Made by a program: the position numbers and the translations under genes
Assembly (NCBI RefSeq): GCF_964059175.1
Contig: NZ_OZ060418.1
Coordinates: 1-64,000, forward strand
DNA: 64,000 nucleotides
Direction: 5' to 3'
DNA from: Buchnera aphidicola (Brachycaudus tragopogonis)
GTDB lineage: Bacteria; Pseudomonadota; Gammaproteobacteria; Enterobacterales; Enterobacteriaceae
In this document: positions 25,572 to 36,471 of the stretch, piece by piece
Layout: the number at the start of each line of letters is the position of its first letter
Numbering within the stretch: the stretch's first letter is position 1
Notes under the pieces: model-generated
Database searches by the model: none
The model's input: only the letters and a program-made list of their open reading frames with translations
What the model was told of the DNA's origin: nothing

Positions 25572-26429
25572 ATGATTAATAAAGTACAGATTTTATCTGT
25601 AACACCACCAGGTAATTTAGATGCTTATATTAGAATAGCTAACTTATGGCCAATGCTATCAATTGAAGAAGAACAATCACTCACTAAACGTTTACGTTAT
25701 AATAGTGATTTAGACGCCGCAAAAACTTTAATTTTATCTCATCTCCGTTTTGTAATTCATATTTCACGTAATTATGCAGGATATGGTTTACTGCAAGCTG
25801 ATTTAATACAAGAAGGTAATATAGGATTAATGAAAGCTGTACGGAGATTTAATCCAGAAATAGGAGTACGTTTAGTCTCGTTTGCTGTACACTGGATTAA
25901 ATCTGAAATACATGAATATGTTTTACGAAACTGGCGTATTGTAAAAGTAGCAACTACAAAATCTCAAAGAAAATTATTTTTTAATTTAAGAAAAACCAAA
26001 AAAAGATTAGGTTGGTTTAACGAAGAAGAAATCAAAATAGTTGCCAAAGAATTAGGTGTTAGTAGTAAAGATGTAAGAGAAATGGAATCTCGTATGTCAG
26101 CTCAAGATGTTGTTTTTAATCCGTTACCTGAAGATGATTTTATAGATGGAAAAAATAATACTACTATGCAATATCTGCACGATAAAAAATCTAATTTTGC
26201 TAATGGAGTTGAACAAGATAATTGGGAAGAACATGCTACTAATAAACTTAGCGATGCACTATTAGGATTAGATGAACGTAGTCGTGATATCATTCATGCT
26301 CGTTGGTTAGATACTAATAAAAAAAATACTTTACAAAATATAGCAAATAATTATGGTATTTCTGCTGAACGTGTTCGACAATTAGAAAAAAATGCTATGA
26401 AAAAATTAAGAATAGCTATAGAAAAATAG
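25572..26429 (+). CDS. rpoH: RNA polymerase sigma factor RpoH (sigma32)
   Basis: Heat-shock sigma factor; its likely target here is the groSL promoter. It has 285 residues (E. coli 284). Region 2 ([23 protein letters not shown]), the RpoH box QRKLFFNLR (132-140) and region 4 ending [17 protein letters not shown] are intact. A GGGA ribosome site precedes the ATG. A 7-bp hairpin falls at codons 5-10 (25585-25601). The 183 bases upstream replace lost ftsEX. Confidence 0.97.
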   Translation: MINKVQILSVTPPGNLDAYIRIANLWPMLSIEEEQSLTKRLRYNSDLDAAKTLILSHLRFVIHISRNYAGYGLLQADLIQEGNIGLMKAVRRFNPEIGVRLVSFAVHWIKSEIHEYVLRNWRIVKVATTKSQRKLFFNLRKTKKRLGWFNEEEIKIVAKELGVSSKDVREMESRMSAQDVVFNPLPEDDFIDGKNNTTMQYLHDKKSNFANGVEQDNWEEHATNKLSDALLGLDERSRDIIHARWLDTNKKNTLQNIANNYGISAERVRQLEKNAMKKLRIAIEK

Positions 26430-26497
26430 CTATAAAAAATAATGAGATCTATTAAACTAGATGTAATAATAAAAAATTATTAAATAAAGTTTTATAT

Positions 26498-26549
26498 AGA
26501 GTATGAGACTAAGTTTTTCTTTAAATTGAAAACTCATACTCTTTTTTTT
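26498..26549 (+). terminator. Intrinsic terminator of rpoH
   Basis: AGAGTATGAG (26498-26507) pairs perfectly with CTCATACTCT (26533-26542), with a 25-base loop that can pair further (AGTTTT/AAAACT), followed by a run of T. It stands between convergent rpoH and glmS; the U-tract favours the plus strand. Confidence 0.75.
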
Positions 26550-26597
26550 ATTAAAAATCAATTGTATTTTTATAGTGTAAATAAAAATAATAGAATT

Positions 26598-28424
26598 TTA
26601 TTCTACTGTTACTGATTTAGCTAAATGTCTTGGTTGATCAATGTTTTTTCCTTTACTTAGTGCGATGTAGTAAGCAAGAAGTTGTAAGGGAATAATATAA
26701 AAAATAGGTGCTATTAATTCTTGAACCTTTGGAAGTTTAATAATATGAACGTTGTCTTCGCAATCAAAATCTTGATCTGAAAAAACATAAATTAAGCCTC
26801 CTCTTAAACAAATCTCTTTTATGTTGTTTTGAATTTTTTCTAATAACAAATTTTTTGGCGCTATGATAATGACTGTCATATTTTCATCGATAAGAGCAAG
26901 TGGTCCATGTTTAAGTTCCCCTGCAGGATAAGCTTCAGCATGAATATAAGCAATTTCTTTTATTTTTAAAGCCCCTTCAATTGCAATAGGATAATATTCA
27001 CCTCGTCCAAGAAATAATATATTTTTTTTATTAGATAATTTATTTGCAATAGTTTTAATTAATTCATTTTTTTTTAAAATCTTTTCAATTTGACTAGGTA
27101 AAGTACTCAAAGAGTGGATAATTTTTTTTGAGATAAAGTATTTTTTTTTAAAATCTGCTATTTTAGCTACTAACATAAGTAAAACAGTTAATTGAGTAGT
27201 GAAAGATTTGGTTGAAGCAACTCCTATTTCTATTCCAGCTTGAGTTAATATGTGAAAGTCAGACTCTTTAACTAATGAGGATCCTTCCATGTTACATATA
27301 GTTAAATTGCCTAAATATCCTAGTTTTTTAGCATATCTTAATGCTGATAATGTATCAGCAGTTTCACCTGATTGAGATAAAGTAATTAGAAAGCTTTTTT
27401 TTCTTACTGCTAATTTTCTTGAAGAAAATTCAGAAGCTATTTCTACATCACAAGGGATATTAGCTAGTGATTCAAACCAATATTTTGAGACCAGCGCTGC
27501 ATTATATGAAGTACCGCATGCAACTATTTGAATATGTTCTGCATGATAAAAAATGTTCTTTTCTTTTGATTCTAATTCTGGAAAATATATTGAATTGTTT
27601 TCTTTTAGATAATGTTTTAAAGTATTTCTAATTGATATAGGTTGTTCATATATTTCTTTTTCCATATAATGAGAATATTTTCCTTTTTTTGCTGATTTAT
27701 ATTGTAAGTTAGATATAGTTACCTTTCTTTCAATCTTAAAGTTTTTTCTATTAAAAATATTGATTTCTTTTTTTTTAACAATAGCTACATCACCTTCTTC
27801 TAAGTATACAAAACGTTTTGTTATATGTAATAATGCAATTTGATCAGAAGCTATAAAGTTTCCTTCTTCTCCTAATCCTATAACTAATGGGCTTCCAGAT
27901 CTTGCTGCTATTAATTGAAATGGATTATTTTTATCTATTACAACCATACTATAATTGCCATGTAATTTTTTTATGCTCTTTCGTATTGTTTGTTGAAGTG
28001 AATCTTTTTTTTTGTTTTGCTCCCAATGTAATAAATGTGCAATTACTTCTGTATCAGTATCAGAATAAAATATATATCCTTGTTTTTTCAAAAAAACTCG
28101 TAATATAGAATTATTATTAATAACTCCATTATGAACGACAATAATATTTGAAGAAATATGTGGATGAGTATTTTCTTTTGAAATTTTACCATGAGTAGCC
28201 CATCGAGTATGAGCCATGCCAATATGACCAGATATTTTTTTTTTATTTACTTCTTTGATAAGTTCATTAACTTTTCCAACACAACGAATTCTAATTATGT
28301 TGTTTTTATGATCTACTACAGCCAATCCTGAAGAATCATATCCTCGATATTCTAATTTTTTAATACCTTCAAGAAGAATATTAATGATATTATATCGTGT
28401 TACTGCAGCAACAATGCCACACAT
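26598..28424 (-). CDS. glmS: Glucosamine-6-phosphate synthase (isomerizing)
   Basis: Makes glucosamine-6-phosphate from fructose-6-phosphate and glutamine, the first committed step to UDP-GlcNAc. It has 608 residues (E. coli 609). The nucleophile Cys (residue 2, mature residue 1) is in MCGIVAAVT, with YRGYDSSG following. Two SIS domains and the C-terminal LAKSVTVE are present. It lies 77 bases downstream of glmU on the same strand, as in the E. coli glmUS operon. I see no ribozyme-like leader. Confidence 0.97.
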   Translation of the reverse strand: MCGIVAAVTRYNIINILLEGIKKLEYRGYDSSGLAVVDHKNNIIRIRCVGKVNELIKEVNKKKISGHIGMAHTRWATHGKISKENTHPHISSNIIVVHNGVINNNSILRVFLKKQGYIFYSDTDTEVIAHLLHWEQNKKKDSLQQTIRKSIKKLHGNYSMVVIDKNNPFQLIAARSGSPLVIGLGEEGNFIASDQIALLHITKRFVYLEEGDVAIVKKKEINIFNRKNFKIERKVTISNLQYKSAKKGKYSHYMEKEIYEQPISIRNTLKHYLKENNSIYFPELESKEKNIFYHAEHIQIVACGTSYNAALVSKYWFESLANIPCDVEIASEFSSRKLAVRKKSFLITLSQSGETADTLSALRYAKKLGYLGNLTICNMEGSSLVKESDFHILTQAGIEIGVASTKSFTTQLTVLLMLVAKIADFKKKYFISKKIIHSLSTLPSQIEKILKKNELIKTIANKLSNKKNILFLGRGEYYPIAIEGALKIKEIAYIHAEAYPAGELKHGPLALIDENMTVIIIAPKNLLLEKIQNNIKEICLRGGLIYVFSDQDFDCEDNVHIIKLPKVQELIAPIFYIIPLQLLAYYIALSKGKNIDQPRHLAKSVTVE

Positions 28425-28501
28425 ATATTGGTACCTTTTAGTTTTTTATTAAAAATTATGCTTTAGAAATATAAAGATATTAATTAAATAAGTTTTAATT
28501 A

Positions 28502-29881
28502 TTATTTTTGATCAATTTTATTAGGACGTATCCAATTTTTTTTGTATCTTTGTTCTTTGGTGTTATAAACTAAACAAGACGATGTATTAACGTCTTTCAT
28601 TAAAGTAGTACCTGCTGCGATAGTTGTATTTTTTATGATTTTAATTGGTGCAACTAATTGCGTATTAGAACCTACTAAAACATTGTCACCAATAATGGTT
28701 TTAAATTTATTAATTCCATCGTAATTACATGTAATACTACCGGCACCAATGTTTACTTTAGAGCCAATTTCAGAATCGCCGAGATAACTTAAGTGTTTTA
28801 CTTTAGATTGCGTTTTGATAATAGTATCTTTTATTTCAACAAAATTTCCTATTTGGACTTCTTCATCTAATAAAGTATTGATTCTTAAGTGAGCAAAAGG
28901 ACCTATAATACAATTTTTACCTATTTTAGCATTTTCTATTATTGTATATGCTTCAATATTAGTATTATCATTAATAATACTATTTTTAATAATACATCCT
29001 GCGCCAATTTTAACGTTATTACCTAAAAAAACGTTATCCTCCAAAATAACAGCTGTATCGATTTCAACATTTTTTCCATGTTTTAATGTTCCTCTTAAAA
29101 CAAAATGAGAGGGATCTTTTAATGTGACTCCAGCAATAAGTAATCGATTAATTTGTTCTTGTTGAAGAATTTTTTCTAATATAGACAATTGCATTTTATT
29201 ATTGACACCTAGTATCTCTTGATATTTTAAAGGTTGTATTGTTTGAATAAAATTACCTTCAAGATAAGCTAAAGAGATAATATCAGTGGCGTAAAACTCT
29301 TTTTTACTATTTTTATTATTAATTTTTCCTAACCATCTTTTTAAGTCTTTACCGTTAGCTATAAAAATTCCAGAATATATTTCTTTTATTTTTTTTTGTT
29401 TAGAATTTGCGTCTTGTTCTTCTACAATACCGCTAATTTTTCCTTTAGTTCTTATAATACGGCCATATCCATTGGGATTTTTTACTTTCATAGTTAATAG
29501 ACTGATTGTTGATTGTTTTTTAGAATTTTCTAATTTTTTTATAGATTCAATCGAAATCAATGGTACATCTCCATATAAAACTAGTATATTTTCATTATCT
29601 GAAAATTTTTTTGAAGCTAAAAGTATAGCGTGTCCTGTTCCTTCTGGTTTTTCTTGTATTACCCATTCAATTGAAATATCATAAATTTTAGATAGTATAT
29701 TTTTTTTTTCACCATTATAGACTAATATAATTTTTCTAGGTTTTATAGATTGTGCTGTTTTAATTACATGCTCTAAAATTGTCTTTCCTCCTAAAGAATG
29801 TAATACTTTAGGATAATTAGATTTCATTCTACTTCCTTTTCCAGCTGCAAGTATTACTACGCTTATTTCTTTTTTGAACAT
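28502..29881 (-). CDS. glmU: Bifunctional GlcNAc-1-P uridyltransferase / GlcN-1-P acetyltransferase
   Basis: Acetylates glucosamine-1-phosphate and transfers UMP to give UDP-GlcNAc for peptidoglycan. From ATG at 29881 the protein has 459 residues (E. coli 456). This start gives MFKKEISVVILAAGKGSRM, aligned with E. coli, with an AAAGG site upstream; an in-frame ATG at 29914 would add 11 unsupported residues. The N-terminal pyrophosphorylase fold (LAAGKGSRM) is followed from about 250 by left-handed beta-helix hexapeptide repeats. It forms an operon with glmS. Confidence 0.97.
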   Translation of the reverse strand: MFKKEISVVILAAGKGSRMKSNYPKVLHSLGGKTILEHVIKTAQSIKPRKIILVYNGEKKNILSKIYDISIEWVIQEKPEGTGHAILLASKKFSDNENILVLYGDVPLISIESIKKLENSKKQSTISLLTMKVKNPNGYGRIIRTKGKISGIVEEQDANSKQKKIKEIYSGIFIANGKDLKRWLGKINNKNSKKEFYATDIISLAYLEGNFIQTIQPLKYQEILGVNNKMQLSILEKILQQEQINRLLIAGVTLKDPSHFVLRGTLKHGKNVEIDTAVILEDNVFLGNNVKIGAGCIIKNSIINDNTNIEAYTIIENAKIGKNCIIGPFAHLRINTLLDEEVQIGNFVEIKDTIIKTQSKVKHLSYLGDSEIGSKVNIGAGSITCNYDGINKFKTIIGDNVLVGSNTQLVAPIKIIKNTTIAAGTTLMKDVNTSSCLVYNTKEQRYKKNWIRPNKIDQK

Positions 29882-30098
29882 AAAAAAACCTTTTTTATAA
29901 TATTTTATTAACATTATTAATATTAAATAAAATGTTTTTAATTAAATAAAATTAATCATTAATTATATGTTTATATATGAATAATATTAATTTCAGAATT
30001 TAAGAATTTTTGATAAGTGAATTATTAGATGCGGGTATATATCTACATAATATCTTTGTTATAATAAAATGTATTATACTTTCTCCTAAGGTTATTGT

Positions 30099-30920
30099 AT
30101 GAATAAAATTATTGCAGTAGATTTAGATGGTACTTTACTTTCTCCAGAGAATCAAATAACAGAATATACTAAAAAAACTATTCAATTATTAATAAAAAAG
30201 AAAATCTATTTTATTCTTGCTTCTGGTCGTCATCATACAGATGTTATGAAAATTAGAGATATTTTAAATATTAAATCTTTTATGATAACTTCTAATGGTG
30301 CTAGTGTTTACGATTTAGATAATAAATTGATTTTTGATCATCATTTAGATGAAGATATTTCTATAAATTTGTGTAATATAGTATATTCAGATAAAGATAT
30401 TATTACTCAAGTATATCAAAATAATAAATGGTATATAAACAATAATAAAATAGATAATAATTTTTGTCCTGTTCTTACAAATTTAAAATATGAATATTTT
30501 AAATTGGGTAGTTTAAAATCTAGCAATATTAGTAAGATTTTTTATACAAGTAAAAACATTAAAAAATTATATAATCTTGAAAAAAAAATTATTAATGATT
30601 ATAAAAATAAAGTGCATGTTAGTTTTTCAGTCCCAGGTTGTCTTGAAGTAATATCTGGTAAGACTTCAAAGGGTCATGGATTACAATTAATATCTCATTT
30701 ATTAGATATTCCTTTAAAGAATTTTTTTTCTTTTGGAGATGGGATGAATGATCAAGAAATGCTGAGTATTTCTGGAAAAGCATATATTATGAAAAATGCA
30801 GATAAACGTTTAAAAGACGCATTACCACATGTAGAAATTATTGGAAGTAATAATAATAACGGTGTTGCAGTATGTTTAAATAAAATATTTCTTGAAAAGA
30901 AGAGCAACGTGTTTTTATAG
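30099..30920 (+). CDS. yigL: HAD-family (Cof-type) phosphatase YigL
   Basis: Haloacid-dehalogenase phosphatase; the E. coli orthologue acts on pyridoxal phosphate and sugar phosphates. It has 273 residues (E. coli 266). Motif I DLDGT gives Asp8 and Asp10; SGRHHTDV and ITSNGA are close to E. coli YigL, and motif IV is GDGMNDQEML. Its position beside metR and metE is the E. coli order, yigM being lost, which strengthens the name. The true substrate in this organism is unknown. Confidence 0.88.
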   Translation: MNKIIAVDLDGTLLSPENQITEYTKKTIQLLIKKKIYFILASGRHHTDVMKIRDILNIKSFMITSNGASVYDLDNKLIFDHHLDEDISINLCNIVYSDKDIITQVYQNNKWYINNNKIDNNFCPVLTNLKYEYFKLGSLKSSNISKIFYTSKNIKKLYNLEKKIINDYKNKVHVSFSVPGCLEVISGKTSKGHGLQLISHLLDIPLKNFFSFGDGMNDQEMLSISGKAYIMKNADKRLKDALPHVEIIGSNNNNGVAVCLNKIFLEKKSNVFL

Positions 30921-30945
30921 AAAAAATAGTGTTTTTTTGATAAAA

Positions 30946-31881
30946 TTATATTAAAATATTTTTATGAAATCGTGGTTGTAATATACCACGAATAAATTTT
31001 AAATTAGTTATAGCATGTAAACGTATAGAATTAATAAAATTTTGTATAACTAACTCTTTTTGTTCACCATTTCGTATTGCAGCATAAAGTCTTCCCCATA
31101 TTCCATTTCCTATTTTTTTTGTTACTATTAAACCCTGATGCTCAAAATTTTCTACTACCCAATGCGGTAGTGCAGCAATTCCCATTTGTGCTGATACCAT
31201 TTGAATTAAAAGTAATGTATTATTTACATTTTTAAAAATTGGTATAATACCTGCAGGTTGCAAAAAATATTTCCATATATCTAATCTATGTCGTTCAACA
31301 GGATAAATCATCAATATTTCAGATGCTAAATCTTCTGGGAGAATATTGTTTTTTTTTGAAGCTAGAGGATGATTAGGTGATAAAATTAAACGTACTTCAA
31401 AATCAAAAATAGGTGCGTAAAATAAGTTACTTCTTGGAAATACTTCAGAAGTAAGTACAATGTCTAGTTTTCCTTGTTGAAGAAATGGTTGAGGAGTGAA
31501 TGTCATATCTGAATAAAAATCTATTTCTACTTTTGGCCATGTATTTTGAAATACTTTTAATGCTGGTGTTAACCATTGAATACAGCTATGGCATTCAATA
31601 GCTAATCGAATAATCATATGATGTGAATCTGTACATTTGTGTATTGCTTTTTGTATTTTAGGTAGTATTTCTTCAGATAATTGAAGTAAAATTTTACCTT
31701 GAATAGTGAATTTTATAGGATGACTTTTTCTAATAAATAATTTAAACCCTAATTTTTTTTCTAATTCATTACATTGATGTGATACTGCGGATTGTGTTTG
31801 ATGTAATTGAATAGCAGCTGCACTTAGTGATCCACTATTTTTTAATGCTTGCAATGTTCTAAGGTGTTTAATTTCAATCAT
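30946..31881 (-). CDS. metR: LysR-type regulator MetR
   Basis: Homocysteine-responsive activator of metE and other methionine genes in E. coli. It has 311 residues (E. coli 317). The N-terminal winged helix-turn-helix ([20 protein letters not shown], about 17-36) and the effector domain with [13 protein letters not shown] are both highly similar to E. coli MetR. No frameshift or stop interrupts it. It is divergent from metE with 145 bases between starts. An AAGGA ribosome site stands before the ATG. It is one of very few specific transcription regulators in this window. Confidence 0.95.
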   Translation of the reverse strand: MIEIKHLRTLQALKNSGSLSAAAIQLHQTQSAVSHQCNELEKKLGFKLFIRKSHPIKFTIQGKILLQLSEEILPKIQKAIHKCTDSHHMIIRLAIECHSCIQWLTPALKVFQNTWPKVEIDFYSDMTFTPQPFLQQGKLDIVLTSEVFPRSNLFYAPIFDFEVRLILSPNHPLASKKNNILPEDLASEILMIYPVERHRLDIWKYFLQPAGIIPIFKNVNNTLLLIQMVSAQMGIAALPHWVVENFEHQGLIVTKKIGNGIWGRLYAAIRNGEQKELVIQNFINSIRLHAITNLKFIRGILQPRFHKNILI

Positions 31882-31893
31882 GAGATTCCTTCA
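31881..31893. promoter_or_regulatory. Candidate MetR-binding half-palindrome
   Basis: TGAGATTCCTTCA matches the MetR consensus TGAANNNNNTTCA at seven of eight fixed positions, in the metR-metE divergent region. It overlaps the metR ribosome site and the first base of its start codon, so it may be only a ribosome site. No second, better site was seen. Confidence 0.3.
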
Positions 31894-32026
31894 TATAAAG
31901 AATTAACTATTTACGCTTGCTAATTTTCTTTAATGCTAGAATTATAGATTATCTGTTTTTTTTAATAAATCAATTATAAATTTTTTACAAAAAAATAATT
32001 TTATAATAAATAATAGGATATATGAA

Positions 32027-34303
32027 ATGACAATTTTAAATCATACTCTAGGATTTCCAAGAATAGGTTTAAATCGTGAATTAAAAAAAGCTCTAGAAGA
32101 TTATTGGTCCAGTAAAATTTCAGTTAAAGATTTGTTATCAGTTGGATATGAAATAAGGAAAAGACATTGGCAGCAACAAAAAGAATCAGGTATTGATTAT
32201 ATACCAGTTGGAGATTTTGCTTGGTACGATCATGTTTTAAGTACTAGTATGATGTTAGGTAATATTCCAGAAAGACACAATAAAATTAGTAGTTCTATTA
32301 ATTTAGATTGTTTATTTCATATTGCACGAGGTTGTGCTCCAGATATTTCAGCATCAGAAATGACTAAATGGTTTAATACTAATTATCATTATATTGTTCC
32401 TGAGTTTTATAAAGATAAAACTTTAAAATTTTCTTGGAGACAAATTTTAGATGAAGTAGATGAAGCATTATTATTAGGTCATAAGGTAAAGCCTGTTCTT
32501 TTAGGTCCGATTACATATCTTTGGTTAGGAAAAGTAAAAGGAAATTATTTCGATCGTTTAGATATTTTAAAAGATATAATTCCAATATATAAAGAAGTAT
32601 TAAAAGAATTAGCAAAACGTAATGTTGATTTTATTCAGATAGATGAACCTGCCCTAGTTTTAGAATTACCTAAAAAATGGCAAGAAGCTTATTCTTATGT
32701 TTATAAAGAATTACATGGAATAATAAAAATATTATTAACAACATATTTTGATAGTATTGAGCATAATATAAATTTTATTCGTGACCTACCAGTGCAGGGT
32801 ATTCATATTGATTTAGTTTTTGGGAAATATGATATAGTTGATTTTAATGCTAAATTACCATCAGAATGGATATTGTCTTTAGGAGTTATTAATGGTCGTA
32901 ATGTTTGGAAGTCTGATCTTGTAAAATGGTTTAAAGAAATTTTGAAAATTTCTCAAAATCGTAAAGAATTATTAATTGGTTCTTCGTGTTCCTTATTACA
33001 TACACCAATTGATTTAAAAAAAGAAAAACAATTAGAAGAAGAAGTAAAAGAATGGTTTTCTTTTGCTGTGCAAAAATGCGAAGAATTATCATTATTATCA
33101 AATGCTTTAAACAATAACAATATTGATTGTATCAAAAAATGGAGTTCTCCTATTTATGCACGTAGTTTTTCTAAAAGAGTTCATAAAGTTGAAGTAGCAC
33201 AACGTTTATTAAATATTTCAACTAATGCATTTCAACGTATAGACTCTTATAATTTGCGTGCTATAGAACAAAAGAAAAAGTTTAATCTTCCTATTTTGTC
33301 AACTACTACTATTGGTTCTTTTCCGCAAACTACTGATATAAGACAATTACGACGTAATTTTAAATTAGGTTTAATTAATAAAGAAGAATATACTATTAGT
33401 ATTAAAAAAAATATTGAAAAAGTGATAAGAGCGCAAGAATTATTAGATATAGATGTTTTAGTTCATGGTGAACCTGAAAGAAACGACATGGTAGAATATT
33501 TTGGTCAATATTTAGATGGATTTGTTTTTACTAATAATGGTTGGGTACAAAGTTATGGTTCACGTTGTGTAAAACCTCCTATTATTGTCGGTGATATTAG
33601 TCGTCCAAAACCAATTACCATAGAATGGACTAAATATGCTCAGTCTTTAACACACAAACCAGTCAAAGGTATGTTAACTGGTCCAGTGACTATTTTATTC
33701 TGGTCTTTTCCTAGAGAAGACATAGAATTAAAAAAAATTGCTACACAAATTGCTTTAGCTTTGCGCGATGAAGTACTAGATTTAGAAAAAGAGAAAATAG
33801 AAATAATTCAAATTGATGAGCCAGCTTTACGAGAAGGTTTACCTTTACGAAAAAGTTTATGGCCTGAATATTTAGATTGGGCAGTTAATGCATTTCGTTT
33901 AAGTGCTTCATCTGTAAAAAATACTACACAAATTCATACTCATATGTGTTATTGTGAATTTAATGATATAATGGATTCTATTGCTTTATTAGATGCTGAT
34001 GTAATTACTATTGAAACAGCTCGTTCAGATATGGAGTTATTAGAATCATTTAGAAAATTCCAGTATCCTAATGAAGTTGGCCCTGGAGTATACGATATTC
34101 ATTCATCTAATATACCTAGCGTGGAATCTATTAGCACTTTATTAACTAAAGCTATGAAATATATCCCTATTGATCGTATTTGGGTTAATCCAGATTGTGG
34201 TTTAAAAACCAGAAATTGGATGGAAACTATGTCTGCATTAAAAAATATGGTTAAAGCAACAAAGACAATACGAGAAAAAATTAAAAATAAAAATATTATT
34301 TAA
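32027..34303 (+). CDS. metE: Cobalamin-independent methionine synthase
   Basis: Transfers methyl from methyltetrahydrofolate-polyglutamate to homocysteine, making methionine without B12. It has 758 residues (E. coli 753) in two duplicated barrels. The zinc ligands are present: His and Cys in THMCYC, Glu in [11 protein letters not shown], and Cys in NPDCGLKTR. Its methyl donor is made by MetF, also in the window. It is divergent from metR, its probable activator. A long imperfect hairpin follows the stop. Confidence 0.97.
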   Translation: MTILNHTLGFPRIGLNRELKKALEDYWSSKISVKDLLSVGYEIRKRHWQQQKESGIDYIPVGDFAWYDHVLSTSMMLGNIPERHNKISSSINLDCLFHIARGCAPDISASEMTKWFNTNYHYIVPEFYKDKTLKFSWRQILDEVDEALLLGHKVKPVLLGPITYLWLGKVKGNYFDRLDILKDIIPIYKEVLKELAKRNVDFIQIDEPALVLELPKKWQEAYSYVYKELHGIIKILLTTYFDSIEHNINFIRDLPVQGIHIDLVFGKYDIVDFNAKLPSEWILSLGVINGRNVWKSDLVKWFKEILKISQNRKELLIGSSCSLLHTPIDLKKEKQLEEEVKEWFSFAVQKCEELSLLSNALNNNNIDCIKKWSSPIYARSFSKRVHKVEVAQRLLNISTNAFQRIDSYNLRAIEQKKKFNLPILSTTTIGSFPQTTDIRQLRRNFKLGLINKEEYTISIKKNIEKVIRAQELLDIDVLVHGEPERNDMVEYFGQYLDGFVFTNNGWVQSYGSRCVKPPIIVGDISRPKPITIEWTKYAQSLTHKPVKGMLTGPVTILFWSFPREDIELKKIATQIALALRDEVLDLEKEKIEIIQIDEPALREGLPLRKSLWPEYLDWAVNAFRLSASSVKNTTQIHTHMCYCEFNDIMDSIALLDADVITIETARSDMELLESFRKFQYPNEVGPGVYDIHSSNIPSVESISTLLTKAMKYIPIDRIWVNPDCGLKTRNWMETMSALKNMVKATKTIREKIKNKNII

Positions 34304-34338
34304 TTTTTTTTATGTAATATTGATATTATAAATGAATA

Positions 34339-34384
34339 TTAAATCATCTTTTAGATTCTTTTATATATCTAAATGATGATTTAA
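34339..34384. terminator. Hairpin between metE and purH
   Basis: TTAAATCATCTTTTAGAT (34339-34356) pairs with ATCTAAATGATGATTTAA (34367-34384) over 18 positions with one mismatch and a 10-base loop. It is between convergent genes, so it may end both transcripts. The flanking T-tract is only partial. Confidence 0.6.
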
Positions 34385-34462
34385 TAACTGTATATTTTTT
34401 GTATTTTAAAAAACAATTATTTAATAAAAAAGTCCATAATAAATAGTCAAACATATAATGTT

Positions 34463-36040
34463 TTAATGTTTAAAATGCCTTTTATTAGTAAAAATCATTG
34501 CAAGATTATGATCATTAGCTGCTTTTATGATTTCACTGTCTCTTATAGAACCTCCTGGTTGAATAATACAACTAATTCCAACCAGAGCGGCACTATCAAT
34601 ACCATCTCTAAAAGGAAAAAAAGCATCAGAAGCCATGGTTGCACCAATAACATCGCGATCTTGATCTTTCACTTTTATATTAGCTAATTTAGTAGAATCA
34701 ATTCTACTCATTTGACCTGCACCTATACTTATAGTAGTTTGATTGCGACCGTATACAATTGCATTGGATTTTACAAATCTAGCTACTTTCCAGCAAAAGA
34801 CAGCATCTTGTAGTTCTTTTTCTGTAGGACGACGTTTTGTAACAAATTTCCATTTTTCATCATTTGTATCATAAAAGTCATGTTCTTGAACTAGTAATCC
34901 GTTTGTAACTCTTTTTAAATCTAGTCCTATTTTATTTTTCTTTATTGTTCCGGTGATAAGTATTCTAATGTTTTGTTTTTTTTGTAATATTTTTAATGCT
35001 AGTGTTGTTATATTAGGTGCAATAATTACTTCGACAAATTGTTTTTCAATAATTGCTTGAGCAGTATCTTCATTTACTAAAGAGTTGAAAGCAATTATAC
35101 CTCCGAATGCTGAAATAGAATCAGCGTTATATGCTAATAAATATGAATTTAAAAGATGATTACTTACTGCGACGCCACATGGATTTTGATGTTTTACAAT
35201 AACACAAGCAGGATCTTTAAATTCTTTTGCACATTCTAACGCTATATCTGCATCAGATATATTATTATATGATAAAGATTTTCCTTGAATTTGATTAGCA
35301 GTACTAATTGTTCCAGATTGTAATATATTTTTTTCTATATAAAAAGATGCTTTTTGATGTTGATTTTCTCCGTATCTTAAATCTTGTTTTTTTATAAAAG
35401 AAAAATTTATTTCTTTAGGAAATAATTTTTTTTTATGATTGACGTGAAAAGTATTTTTTTTTAAAAAATATTGTGAAATATTTTTTTCATAACGTGATGT
35501 ATATTCAAATGCTTTTGTTGCTAAATAGAGTCTTTTTTCTGTATTCAGAGTATTGTCAATAATAGAATTAATAACAAAATTAAAATCAGAAAAATCTACT
35601 ATTACTATAACATTTTTATAGTTTTTTGCAGCAGCACGTACAAGTGTTGGTCCACCTATGTCAATATTGTTTATAATATTATCTATGTTATTTTTTTTAA
35701 TATCTTTTTCTTTTTCAAATGGATAAAAATTTACAATAACTATATCTATTGGATTTATATTGTATAATTTCATAATTTCTTGATCTTGGTTTTTTCTCCT
35801 TAAAATACCACCCATAATCTTAGGATGTAATGTTTTCACGCGCCCATCCATTATTTCTGGAAATTTCGTATAATCTGATATTTCTGTAACAGGTATTTTA
35901 TGTTTCTTTAAAATTGTGGATGTTCCTCCTGTCGAAAATAGATTAATTCTATTTTTTATTAATGTTTTTGCTATTTTTAAAATATCAGTTTTATCTGAAA
36001 CGCTGATTAAAGCATTTTTTATAATGTTTGATAATGGCAT
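34463..36040 (-). CDS. purH: Bifunctional AICAR transformylase / IMP cyclohydrolase
   Basis: Carries out the last two steps of IMP synthesis, starting from AICAR. It has 525 residues (E. coli 529). The N-terminal cyclohydrolase domain shows STGGTSTIL and KTLHPKIMGGIL. The transformylase domain shows KHQNPCGVAV and LLVQEHDFYDT. It ends with MIFTNKRHFKH, like E. coli. purD, which follows purH in E. coli, is missing. Buchnera is known to lack most early purine genes; PurH can use AICAR released by histidine synthesis. Confidence 0.97.
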   Translation of the reverse strand: MPLSNIIKNALISVSDKTDILKIAKTLIKNRINLFSTGGTSTILKKHKIPVTEISDYTKFPEIMDGRVKTLHPKIMGGILRRKNQDQEIMKLYNINPIDIVIVNFYPFEKEKDIKKNNIDNIINNIDIGGPTLVRAAAKNYKNVIVIVDFSDFNFVINSIIDNTLNTEKRLYLATKAFEYTSRYEKNISQYFLKKNTFHVNHKKKLFPKEINFSFIKKQDLRYGENQHQKASFYIEKNILQSGTISTANQIQGKSLSYNNISDADIALECAKEFKDPACVIVKHQNPCGVAVSNHLLNSYLLAYNADSISAFGGIIAFNSLVNEDTAQAIIEKQFVEVIIAPNITTLALKILQKKQNIRILITGTIKKNKIGLDLKRVTNGLLVQEHDFYDTNDEKWKFVTKRRPTEKELQDAVFCWKVARFVKSNAIVYGRNQTTISIGAGQMSRIDSTKLANIKVKDQDRDVIGATMASDAFFPFRDGIDSAALVGISCIIQPGGSIRDSEIIKAANDHNLAMIFTNKRHFKH

Positions 36041-36151
36041 AATATATTGTCTTTTTTAATAAATAATTTAATTTTTTAATAAATACAAAATAAAAGTATT
36101 TTATATTTTTTATATAAATATAATATTAGTTTTATTGAAATGTTTTTTATT

Positions 36152-36168
36152 AGGGGCATAATGCCCCT
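36152..36168 (-). terminator. GC-rich hairpin downstream of hupA
   Basis: AGGGGCAT, A, ATGCCCCT: a perfect inverted repeat (workable stem AGGGGC/GCCCCT with a 5-base loop), 31 bases past the hupA stop. GC-rich in very AT-rich surroundings, so it is probably selected. On the hupA strand it is followed by AATAAAAAAC, not a U-tract, so it may stabilise a 3' end rather than terminate. Confidence 0.5.
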
Positions 36169-36198
36169 ATAAATATTTTTAATTATAGTCTTTTAAAA

Positions 36199-36471
36199 TT
36201 ATTTAATTTCATTTTTTAATGTTTTACCGGATGTAAAACTAGGAACTTTGGTGGCGGGAATTTGTATTTCTTTTCCTGTTTGAGGGTTGCGTCCTGTACG
36301 AGATGCTCTTAAATTCACTTTAAAAGTACCAAATCCTACTATTTGAACAGATTCACCTTTTTTTAAAGATTCAATAATAGTAGATAAGGTTGCGTCTAAA
36401 GTAGATTTGGCTTGTATTTTAGATAAATTAGATTTTTTAGAGATAATATTAATTAATTGAGTTTTATTCAT
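36199..36471 (-). CDS. hupA: DNA-binding protein HU
   Basis: Histone-like protein that bends and compacts the nucleoid. It has 90 residues, the family length. [27 protein letters not shown] is followed by GFGTFKV and [16 protein letters not shown], the beta-arm with the intercalating proline. A strong AAGGA site precedes the ATG. Position near purH indicates the hupA rather than the hupB lineage. It may be the only HU here, but the rest of the genome is not visible. Confidence 0.96.
   Translation of the reverse strand: MNKTQLINIISKKSNLSKIQAKSTLDATLSTIIESLKKGESVQIVGFGTFKVNLRASRTGRNPQTGKEIQIPATKVPSFTSGKTLKNEIK

Noticed and set aside
29882..29914. Eleven-residue N-terminal extension of GlmU
   Set aside because: The inner ATG aligns with the family start and has its own AAAGG site.
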